DNA from: an uncultured Pseudokineococcus sp. | Lineage (GTDB): Bacteria > Actinomycetota > Actinomycetes > Actinomycetales > Quadrisphaeraceae | Direction of reading: 5' to 3' | Assembly (NCBI RefSeq): GCF_947499845.1 | Contig: NZ_CANMPM010000003.1 | Span: 248,001 to 312,000, forward strand | Length of the DNA stretch: 64,000 nucleotides | Part shown: positions 42,190-49,157 of the stretch, piece after piece | Layout: every line of letters begins with the position of its first letter | Numbering within the stretch: the first letter of the stretch is position 1 | Notes under the pieces: generated by a model | Seen by the model: only the letters and a program-made list of their open reading frames with translations | Databases searched by the model: none | What the model was told of the DNA's origin: nothing | Made by a program: the position numbers and the translations under genes

Positions 42190-42227
42190 GTCCACGAGCG
42201 TGACCGTGCACGGTCACGCTCGTGGAC
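42190..42227. promoter_or_regulatory. 38-bp perfect palindrome
   Basis: The left half GTCCACGAGCGTGACCGTG is followed directly by its exact reverse complement, with no spacer. It lies 33 bp after the 58-residue gene and 40 bp before the thioredoxin/NHL gene. It may be a terminator or an operator; no T-run follows. Confidence 0.7.
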
Positions 42228-42267
42228 GGCTCCCGGGGCACCGCCCCGCCGGTGCGACCATCGACCC

Positions 42268-44319
42268 GTGAGCACGAGCACCTCCCGCACGGCCAGCACC
42301 TCCCGCACGGCCAGGACCCCCCGGACCCGCGCCCCCGAGCTCGTGGGCCGCCGCTGGGTCGGCACCGACGGGCGGGCGCTGCGGATGGCGGACCTGCGCG
42401 GCCGCTTCGTCCTCCTCGACTTCTGGACGAGCTGCTGCGTCAACTGCCTCCACGTCCTCGACGAGCTGCGCGACCTCGAGGAGCGGTGGGCCGCCGAGCT
42501 CGTCGTCGTCGGCGTCCACTCGCCGAAGTTCCCCCACGAGGCCGAGCCCGGCGTGCTCGACGACGCGGTGCGCCGCTACGAGGTGCACCACCCCGTCCTC
42601 GACGACGCCGACATGACGACGTGGCGGGCCTTCGCCGCCCGCGCCTGGCCGACGCTCGTGCTCGTCGACCCGACGGGGTACGTCGTCGCGTCGCTGTCGG
42701 GGGAGGGGCACGCGCACGGCCTCGACGCGCTGCTCACCGAGCTCGTGCCCGAGCACGACGAGCGGGGCACCCTCGTGCGCGGCGAGCGGCTCTTCGCCCC
42801 GCTGCCCGAGGAGGCCCCGGCCGACGGCCTGCGCTTCCCCAGCAGCGCCCTCGTGCTGCCGGAGCGTCTGGGCGGCGGCGTGCTCGTCACCGACACCGGC
42901 CACCACCGTCTCGCCGTCCTCGACGACGACCTCGCCGTGGTGCGGGCCGTCGGCGAGGGGGCGCGCGGCCTGCGGGACGGCGACGGCGCGACCGCCCGCT
43001 TCGCCGAGCCCCAGGGCCTGTGCCTGCTGCCGGAGGACGTCGCGGAGCGCCTCGGCGTCGACGTCGTCGTCGCCGACAGCGCGAACCACGCCGTCCGCGG
43101 CGTGCGCCTCGCGCGCGACGGAGAGCCCGGGGGTGAGCCCGGGGACGAGCCTGACCGGGTCATCACCCTCGCCGGCACGGGCGAGCAGCTGCGACGCCGC
43201 GAGGGCGGGGGACCGGCGCTGGCGCAGGACCTCTCGACCCCGTGGGACGTCGCGTGGTGGGACGGCCAGCTCGTCGTCGCCATGGCGGGGCTGCACCAGC
43301 TGTGGGCGCTCGAGCCCGGCGTCGGGGAGGCGCCCGACCCCGCCGACGGCGTCGTCCGCGTGCTCGCCGGCACGTCCGCCGAGGGCCTGCGCGACGGCGA
43401 CGCCGAGCAGGCGTGGTTCGCGCAGACCTCCCGCCTCGTGCCGTCCGCCGACGGCGCGGCGCTCTGGGTCGTCGACTCGGAGACCTCGGCGCTGCGGCGC
43501 CTCGTGCGCACGGGCGACGCGCCCGACCGCTCCGTCCCCGTCGTCGAGGACGCGCGCCTGGCGAACGCCGCCCCCGTCGCCGCGCCCGGCTACGCCGTCG
43601 AGACCCTCGTCGGCTCGGGCCTGTTCGACTTCGGCGACCGCGACGGCGGCGCGGGGGAGGCGCTGCTGCAGCACCCGCTGGGAGCGGCCGTGCTGCCCGA
43701 CGGGTCGGTCGTCGTCGCCGACACCTACAACGGCGCCCTGCGCCGCTACGACCCCGCGGCCGCCCCCGGCGAGCCCGCGGTGACGACGCTCGCGGCCGAC
43801 CTCGCGGAGCCGACGGGCGTCGCCGTCCCCCCCACCACGACGGAGGAGGGGGAGGACGCCGAGCTGCTCGTCGTCGAGTCCCGCGCCCACCGGCTGCTCC
43901 GCCTGCCCCTGGCCGCCGGTCGCGCCGTCGGCGCCGCGGCCGGCCGGGTCGAGCGCCCGCCGACGCCGCTGGCCGCCGGGCCCGTGGACCTGCGGGTGCG
44001 CTTCGTCCCGCCCGCCGGGCAGCACCTCGACGACCGGTGGGGCTCGCCCGTCCGGGTCGTCGTCTCCGCGAGCCCGCCCGACCTGCTCGCCGACGGCGCG
44101 GGGACGACGACGGCGCTCGACCGCCCGCTCGTCCTGCGCGGGGAGGCCGGTGCGCACGGCGTCCTCCACGTGTCCGCGCAGGCCGCCGCCTGCGACGCCG
44201 GGGAGGACGGCGATGTGCCCGAGCACGCGGCGTGCCACCTCTACCAGCAGGACTGGGGCATCCCCGTCGTGCTGGGTGACGGCCCCGGTGAGCTCGTGCT
44301 CGACCTGCGCGGCGTGTGA
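42268..44319 (+). CDS. Thioredoxin-like/NHL-repeat protein (NHLRC2-like)
   Basis: A 683-residue protein. Residues about 25-175 form a thioredoxin-like domain with FVLLDFWTSCCVNCLHVLDEL, so the redox motif is CVNC, and a cis-Pro segment ARAWPTLVLVDPTG. Then come NHL-type beta-propeller blades (GVLVTDTGHHRLAVLDDD, VVVADSANHAVRGVRL, VVVADTYNGALRRYDP) and a C-terminal beta domain. The architecture matches NHLRC2. Cytoplasmic; substrate unknown. GTG 42268 is preceded by GACCAT at 6 nt, a possible leaderless -10. It faces a small minus-strand gene 13 bp away. Confidence 0.88.
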   Translation: MSTSTSRTASTSRTARTPRTRAPELVGRRWVGTDGRALRMADLRGRFVLLDFWTSCCVNCLHVLDELRDLEERWAAELVVVGVHSPKFPHEAEPGVLDDAVRRYEVHHPVLDDADMTTWRAFAARAWPTLVLVDPTGYVVASLSGEGHAHGLDALLTELVPEHDERGTLVRGERLFAPLPEEAPADGLRFPSSALVLPERLGGGVLVTDTGHHRLAVLDDDLAVVRAVGEGARGLRDGDGATARFAEPQGLCLLPEDVAERLGVDVVVADSANHAVRGVRLARDGEPGGEPGDEPDRVITLAGTGEQLRRREGGGPALAQDLSTPWDVAWWDGQLVVAMAGLHQLWALEPGVGEAPDPADGVVRVLAGTSAEGLRDGDAEQAWFAQTSRLVPSADGAALWVVDSETSALRRLVRTGDAPDRSVPVVEDARLANAAPVAAPGYAVETLVGSGLFDFGDRDGGAGEALLQHPLGAAVLPDGSVVVADTYNGALRRYDPAAAPGEPAVTTLAADLAEPTGVAVPPTTTEEGEDAELLVVESRAHRLLRLPLAAGRAVGAAAGRVERPPTPLAAGPVDLRVRFVPPAGQHLDDRWGSPVRVVVSASPPDLLADGAGTTTALDRPLVLRGEAGAHGVLHVSAQAAACDAGEDGDVPEHAACHLYQQDWGIPVVLGDGPGELVLDLRGV

Positions 44320-44332
44320 GGACCCTCGTCGG

Positions 44333-44617
44333 CTAGAAGCCCGCGCGGCGCGGGCCGCCCGGGTCGCCGCCGGCCCCGCCGGCCCCGCCCATGAGGCCCC
44401 GCAGCTGCTCCTGCGCCTGCGCGGCCATGGCGGCCATCTGGTCGCCCTGCTGCGCGCGGTCGGCGACGAGGCGCTCGTGGTGCTGCTCGCAGACGCCGGT
44501 GCCCTCGAGGAGCACCGCGGCGGGCGTGCGGGCGCGCCCGGCCAGGCAGGGCGAGCACCAGCCCAGCGGGCTCGGGACGTCGGGCACGACGGTGCCGCCA
44601 CCGGTCTGCGCGCTCAT
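44333..44617 (-). CDS. Small Cys-containing protein, unknown function
   Basis: A 94-residue protein with WCSPCLAGRARTPAAVLLEGTGVCEQHHERL, a Cys-x2-Cys ... Cys-x2-His arrangement that could bind zinc, then a Gln/Met/Ala-rich helix and a Gly-rich tail. The acgcta-type element TACCGT (plus-strand positions 44624-44629) lies 6 nt upstream of its ATG, suggesting its own leaderless transcript rather than read-through from the upstream enzyme gene. Confidence 0.65.
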   Translation of the reverse strand: MSAQTGGGTVVPDVPSPLGWCSPCLAGRARTPAAVLLEGTGVCEQHHERLVADRAQQGDQMAAMAAQAQEQLRGLMGGAGGAGGDPGGPRRAGF

Positions 44618-44623
44618 GCCCCG

Positions 44624-44629
44624 ACGGTA
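44624..44629 (-). promoter_or_regulatory. Candidate -10 element for the 44617 gene
   Basis: On the minus strand TACCGT lies 6 nt before the ATG at 44617. Confidence 0.45.
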
Positions 44630-44669
44630 CGGCGGGCGGGCGCGGCCGGCGCTCCGCGCGTCGTCCCGG

Positions 44670-45665
44670 TCAGACGCCGGTCACGGTCCGGTGCCCGAAG
44701 AGCCCCGGCAGGCCGCCGGTGTGGACGAGGACGGTGCGCTCGCCGGGCCGCACCTCGCCGCGGCGGACGGCGGAGGCCAGGCCCGCGAGCGCCTTGGCCG
44801 TGTAGACGGGGTCGAGGACGACGCCCTCCGTGAGCGCCGCGGCCGAGAGGGCGGCGGTGCTCGCACGCGTGGGCAGCCCGTAGCCGTCGCCGACCTCGTC
44901 CCGCGGCAGCCGCAGGTGGTCGGGCCCCACGCCCGCCAGCGCGGCGGCGGCGCCGTCGGGCAGGTGGTCGCCGAAGGCCGCGGCGACACCTCGGACGAGG
45001 CCGACGACCCGCTCGACCGGGTCGGGCACCGCGCCGACGTCGACGCCGAGCACGCGGCCCGCGCCCAGCCCGGCGACGAGGCCGGCCATCGTCCCGCCCG
45101 AGCCGACGGCCGTGACGACGTGCGCGGCGTCGGGCACCTGCGCCGCCACCTCCGCGGCGGCGTCGACGTAGCCGAGGACGCCGAGGGCGTCGGACCCGCC
45201 GTAGGGGATGCGCGACGGGCGCGCGCCCTCTCCGCGCAGCCGCTCGACGACGGCGTCGGCCGCGGCGTCGAGGCCGGCGCTGTCGACGTCGCCCGCCCAC
45301 TCCACCCGCGCGCCGAGGAGCTCGTCGAGCACGAGGTTGCCCGCGGGGCGCTCCGGCGCGGCGCCGACGAGCACGAGGACGCAGCCGAGGCCGGCCCGCC
45401 GGGCGGCCGCGGCGGTGGCGCGCGCGTGGTTGCTCTGCCCCGCGCCCGTCGTCACGAGGACGTCGGCGCCCTCGGCGAGCGCCCGCCCGACCGTCCGCTC
45501 GAGCTTGCGCACCTTGTTGCCGCCGCCGCCGAGCCCGGAGAGGTCGTCGCGCTTGAGCACCAGGTCGTCCGGGCCGAGCCCGAGGTGCTCCGCGAGCCGG
45601 GGCGCCGGCTCGACGGGGGTGGGCCACGTGCCGAGGGGCAGGTGCGGGGCGGGCGTCGTCGGCAT
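44670..45665 (-). CDS. D-cysteine desulfhydrase / ACC deaminase family PLP enzyme
   Basis: A 331-residue fold-type II PLP enzyme. The PLP Lys is in LGGGGNKVRKLE, the carboxylate-binding loop is GAGQSNHARATAAAA, and the phosphate-binding loop is AVGSGGTMAGLVAG. HTGGLPGLFG near the end is typical. Members convert D-cysteine to pyruvate, sulfide and ammonia; true ACC deaminases share the fold, and the two cannot be separated safely here, but desulfhydrase is more usual. ATG 45665 has TAGCCT 7 nt upstream on the minus strand. Confidence 0.88.
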   Translation of the reverse strand: MPTTPAPHLPLGTWPTPVEPAPRLAEHLGLGPDDLVLKRDDLSGLGGGGNKVRKLERTVGRALAEGADVLVTTGAGQSNHARATAAAARRAGLGCVLVLVGAAPERPAGNLVLDELLGARVEWAGDVDSAGLDAAADAVVERLRGEGARPSRIPYGGSDALGVLGYVDAAAEVAAQVPDAAHVVTAVGSGGTMAGLVAGLGAGRVLGVDVGAVPDPVERVVGLVRGVAAAFGDHLPDGAAAALAGVGPDHLRLPRDEVGDGYGLPTRASTAALSAAALTEGVVLDPVYTAKALAGLASAVRRGEVRPGERTVLVHTGGLPGLFGHRTVTGV

Positions 45666-45672
45666 GCTGCGG

Positions 45673-45678
45673 AGGCTA
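45673..45678 (-). promoter_or_regulatory. Candidate -10 element for the D-cysteine desulfhydrase-like gene
   Basis: On the minus strand TAGCCT lies 7 nt before the ATG at 45665. Confidence 0.5.
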
Positions 45679-45774
45679 GGGCGCCGACGGGCCGGGAGGG
45701 GGTGACGACGAGGGTCCGCCCGGCGCGGGGACCGCCGCCGACCGGCGGGCGTGCTCCCCGCCTCGCCGGACTGG

Positions 45775-45793
45775 TTAGGGTTGCCTGCCCGCC
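45775..45793 (+). promoter_or_regulatory. Candidate DtxR/IdeR iron box
   Basis: The 19-bp site starting TTAGGGTTGCCT matches the left part of the DtxR/IdeR consensus (TTAGGTTAGCCTAACC...) at 10 of the first 12 positions and 12 of 19 overall. It lies 20 bp before the chosen start of a siderophore-binding lipoprotein gene, exactly where iron-dependent repression would be expected. Confidence 0.6.
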
Positions 45794-45813
45794 CGTCGAT
45801 CGTGAGGTCCCCC

Positions 45814-46854
45814 GTGCACACGTCCCCCCGCCACACCTCCCGGGCCGCAGCCGCGGCCGCGCTGCTGTCGGTCGCCCTCCTGGCCGCGGCGTGCGGCTCC
45901 GACGCCCCCCAGGGCGGGACGCCGGACGCCGAGCCGACGAGCGGCGGCGGCAGCAGCGCCGCCACGTCCTCCTCGTCGGGGGCCTTCCCCGTCACGGTCG
46001 ACACCGCCTTCGGCGAGGTCGAGATCCCCGAGGAGCCGCAGCGCGTCGTCGCCCTCGGATGGTCGGACGCCGAGACGGCGCTCGCGCTCGGCGTCGAGCC
46101 CGTCGGCGCCAGCGACTGGCTGGGCTTCGGCGGCGACGGCGTGGGCCCGTGGTCGGAGGGCTACACGACGTCGCCGGAGATCATCGGGACGCTCGAGCCG
46201 GAGCTCGAGGCCATCGCCGCGCTGCAGCCGGACCTCATCCTCGATACGCGCTCCGACGGCACGCAGGAGCGCTACGACGCCCTGAGCCAGATCGCGACGA
46301 CGGTCGGCATCCCCGAGGGGGCGGGCGCCTACACGACGACGTGGGAGGACCAGCTCGAGCTCGTCGGCGAGGCGCTCGGCCGCGAGGACGAGGCGGACGC
46401 CCTCGAGGACGAGGTGGAGCAGACGATCGAGGACGCCGCGGCGGCGAACCGGCAGTTCGACGGCACCACCGTCGCCGTCGGCGCCCGCACGTCCGAGGGG
46501 TACAGCGCCTACACCGAGGGCGACACCCGCGTGGACCTCATGGAGTCGCTCGGCTTCGAGCAGTCCGAGCGGGTCCAGGAGCTGGCCGGCGACGGCTTCT
46601 CCGTGCCGGTCTCGAGCGAGCAGCTGGAGCTCCTCGACGCCGACCTCACGGTCGTGTTCCCCATCTTCGTCGAGGCGTCGGAGATCACCGACGACCCGCT
46701 GTTCCAGGCGCTGCCGTCCGTCCAGGACGGGCGCTCGGTCGTCCTGGAGGACGAGACCCTCCTCAACGCCTTCTCCAGCGGCAGCGCCCCGGGCATCACC
46801 TACGCCGTCGAGAACGCCGTCCCGCTCTTCGCCGCGGCGGTCCCGGCGCGCTGA
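45814..46854 (+). CDS. Iron-siderophore ABC transporter substrate-binding lipoprotein
   Basis: A 346-residue FhuD/FepB-type binding protein. It has a signal peptide (AAAAAALLSVALLAAAC) whose lipobox LAAAC gives the lipidated Cys, a short Ser/Gly linker, and a class III binding fold: GEVEIPEEPQRVVALGWSDAETALALG and IAALQPDLILDTRSDGTQERYDALSQIAT. GTG 45814 was chosen for its GAGG ribosome site; GTG 45802 is an in-frame alternative. No permease or ATPase is adjacent, so it must pair with a transporter elsewhere. The iron box upstream supports an iron-uptake role. Confidence 0.88.
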   Translation: MHTSPRHTSRAAAAAALLSVALLAAACGSDAPQGGTPDAEPTSGGGSSAATSSSSGAFPVTVDTAFGEVEIPEEPQRVVALGWSDAETALALGVEPVGASDWLGFGGDGVGPWSEGYTTSPEIIGTLEPELEAIAALQPDLILDTRSDGTQERYDALSQIATTVGIPEGAGAYTTTWEDQLELVGEALGREDEADALEDEVEQTIEDAAAANRQFDGTTVAVGARTSEGYSAYTEGDTRVDLMESLGFEQSERVQELAGDGFSVPVSSEQLELLDADLTVVFPIFVEASEITDDPLFQALPSVQDGRSVVLEDETLLNAFSSGSAPGITYAVENAVPLFAAAVPAR

Positions 46855-46912
46855 CGCCCCGGCCGGTCCCCGTGCCGGTAACCGCGCCGGACGCACGGCC
46901 CGGACGCACGGA

Positions 46913-46939
46913 GCCCCCGAGCACCAGGTGCTCGGGGGC
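46913..46939. terminator. Bidirectional hairpin between convergent genes
   Basis: Perfect 13-bp arms (GCCCCCGAGCACC and its complement) are separated by one base; the flanks GGA/TCC extend the stem. It lies between the binding-protein gene and the SDR gene, which face each other. Confidence 0.75.
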
Positions 46940-46955
46940 CTCCGCGCGCGGGGCG

Positions 46956-47735
46956 TCAGCCGCGGCCCTGCCCCGTGGACGCGCTCGTGCCGCCGTCGAC
47001 CGGCAGCACGACCCCGGTGACGTAGCGGGCCGCGTCGCTGGCGAGCCACAGCACCGCGGGGGCGACGTCCTCCGGCTCGCCGGGGCGGCCGACGGCCACG
47101 CGCTCGACCATCGTCGCCAGCGCGTCCTCGTCGCTCCACACGCCCTGCGTCAGCGGTGTGCGCGTGAAGGCCGGGGCGACGGCGTTGAGCCGCACCCCGC
47201 GCGGGCCCCAGTCCAGGGCGAGCGAGCGGACGAAGTTCGTGATCGCCGCCTTGGTGGCGTTGTACGTCGCCTGCCCCCAGTCGCCGCGGTCGCCGGACAC
47301 CGAGGAGACGGCGACGAGGGTGCCGCCCGAGGCCTCCAGGTGGGGGAGCGCCGCCTTCGCGAGGTGGAAGAAGCCGTCCACGTTCGTGGCGCGCAGGTGC
47401 TCCCAGTCCTCGTCGGCGACGTCGGTGACCTCCCCGCCCGCGTAGGCGGCTGCGTTGCTGACGACGACGTCGACGCGCCCGAACCGCTCGACGACGCCCG
47501 CGACGAGGTCGCGCACCTGCGCGCCGTCGGAGACGTCGGCCGTCAGCACGGCCGTCCGCTCGCCGGGGCGCCCCGCGACGACCTCCTCGAGCGGCTCGCG
47601 GCGGCGCCCCGTGACGGCGACCGTCGCACCGGCGTCGAGGAAGGCGCGCGCGACGGCGGCCCCGATGCCCGAGCCGGCGCCGGTGACGAGGACGACGCTG
47701 CCGGTGAAGTCGTGCGTGGTGGTCTTCTCAGCCAT
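46956..47735 (-). CDS. Short-chain dehydrogenase/reductase
   Basis: A 259-residue classical SDR. The cofactor motif is TGAGSGIG (about 18-25), NAAAYAGG follows strand four, the catalytic Ser is in VAVSSVSGDRGDWG and the Tyr-x3-Lys pair is in ATYNATKAAI. The C-terminus (YVTGVVLPVDGGTSAS) is standard for FabG-like SDRs. TGRRREP after strand two suggests NADP preference. The ATG at 47735 opens the gene. Substrate unknown. Confidence 0.9.
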   Translation of the reverse strand: MAEKTTTHDFTGSVVLVTGAGSGIGAAVARAFLDAGATVAVTGRRREPLEEVVAGRPGERTAVLTADVSDGAQVRDLVAGVVERFGRVDVVVSNAAAYAGGEVTDVADEDWEHLRATNVDGFFHLAKAALPHLEASGGTLVAVSSVSGDRGDWGQATYNATKAAITNFVRSLALDWGPRGVRLNAVAPAFTRTPLTQGVWSDEDALATMVERVAVGRPGEPEDVAPAVLWLASDAARYVTGVVLPVDGGTSASTGQGRG

Positions 47736-47800
47736 GCGCCCACCCTGCAGCGGCGGCGCGCGGTGCGCCCGGTGCGCGAAGGAGAGCCGGCCGCCGGTGG

Positions 47801-48871
47801 TCAGCCGTCGCCGCGGCGGTCGCGGTCGCGGGACGGCTGCACGCGCTTGGGCTCGCCGGGCATCTTGGGGTGGTTGGGCGGGTAGGGCAGCTCGCCCTCG
47901 CCGCGCGCCTCGTCGCGGTCGGCCATCTCGAGCAGGGGCTCGAGGGAGTGGTGGACGTCGTCGAGGGCCGCCATGGGGTCTCCGCGTCGGGCGAGCAGGC
48001 CGGGGACCTCGGCGATGGTGCAGTCGTCCGGCTGGACGTCCTCGAGCTCGGCCCAGGTGACGGGGGTGGAGACGGTGGCGCGGGGGGTGCGGCGCACGGA
48101 GTAGGCGCTGGCGATGGTGTGGTCGCGGGCGTTCTGGTTGTAGTCGACGAAGATCGCCGACGTCCGCTGCTCCTTCCACCACGCGGTGGTGACGAGGTCG
48201 GGGGCGCGGCGCTCGACCTCGCGGGCCAGGGCGACGGCGGCGCGGCGGACCTCGCGGATCTCCCAGCGCGGCTCGATGCGCACGTAGACGTGGACGCCAC
48301 GGCCGCCGGAGGTCTTGGGGTAGCCGGCCAGGCCGAGCTCGTCGAGCAGCGGGTGGAGGACGTCGAGGGCGACGCGGCGCGCCTCGTCGAAGCCGGTGCC
48401 GGGCTGGGGGTCGAGGTCGACGCGCAGCTCGTCGGGGAGCTCGACGTGGTCGGCCCGGGTCGGCCAGGGGTGGAACGTGATCGCGGACATCTGGACGGCC
48501 CAGAGCACGGGGGCCGCGGCGTCCACCCGCAGGGCGTCGGCGTGCCGGCCCGAGGGGAAGGTCACGCGCACCCGGCGCAGGTAGTCGGGGGCCCGCTCCG
48601 GCACCCGCTTCTGGTACACCTCCTCGCCGTCGACCCCGTCGGGGAAGCGCTGGAGGTAGGTCGGCCGGTCGCGCAGGGCCCGGACCAGGGGGCCGAGCCC
48701 GTCGACGGCGCCGTCGGCGGACGAGCTCGCGACGGCCAGGTGGTAGTCGACGAGGTGGCGCTTCGTGCCGCCGTCGGCGCCGAGCGCCGGGAAGAGCACG
48801 CGGTCGGGGCTCGTGAGGCGCACCGCGGTGCCGTCGACGTCGAGCTCCTCGGCGGGGGCCTTCGCAGCCAC
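47801..48871 (-). CDS. Stand-alone LigD-type DNA polymerase/primase domain protein
   Basis: A 356-residue protein equal to the polymerase domain of LigD (archaeo-eukaryotic primase fold), which adds ribonucleotides and nucleotides at double-strand breaks during end joining. Motif I is LRVDLDPQPG (the metal-binding DLD near 150), motif II is SGGRGVHVYVRI (near 187), and the third acidic region is IFVDYNQNARDHTIASAYSVR. A WPTRADHVELPDE segment is also typical. The GTG at 48871 is favoured by AGGAGGAG just upstream; an in-frame GTG at 48931 would add 20 residues. No ligase, nuclease domain or Ku gene is nearby. Confidence 0.88.
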   Translation of the reverse strand: MAAKAPAEELDVDGTAVRLTSPDRVLFPALGADGGTKRHLVDYHLAVASSSADGAVDGLGPLVRALRDRPTYLQRFPDGVDGEEVYQKRVPERAPDYLRRVRVTFPSGRHADALRVDAAAPVLWAVQMSAITFHPWPTRADHVELPDELRVDLDPQPGTGFDEARRVALDVLHPLLDELGLAGYPKTSGGRGVHVYVRIEPRWEIREVRRAAVALAREVERRAPDLVTTAWWKEQRTSAIFVDYNQNARDHTIASAYSVRRTPRATVSTPVTWAELEDVQPDDCTIAEVPGLLARRGDPMAALDDVHHSLEPLLEMADRDEARGEGELPYPPNHPKMPGEPKRVQPSRDRDRRGDG

Positions 48872-49157
48872 GGGCGTCTCCTCCTGGCTCCGACCTCCGG
48901 CCGGACGGGCACGGTCCGTGCCGGTCGTCACTCGACGTCAACGAATCGGGCCACGACGGCGCATCCGTCGCGACCGGGACGTGCCGGAGCCTTCCGGATC
49001 GTGCGCTCTCGTCACATGCTGTTCACCCGGCCGGGGCAGTCTCCACCGCGCCCCGTGACCCCGCCATCCCACCGGCCCCGCGCCGGTGGTCCGGCGGAGC
49101 CGGTCGCCCGCCGCCCGGCGGGCTGCACGCCCACGCCGTCGACACCGGAGGACCTCC

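Noticed and set aside
44672-47885. Long plus-strand frame opposite the D-cysteine desulfhydrase-like and SDR genes
   Set aside because: No motif and strongly biased composition; both opposite genes have intact active sites.
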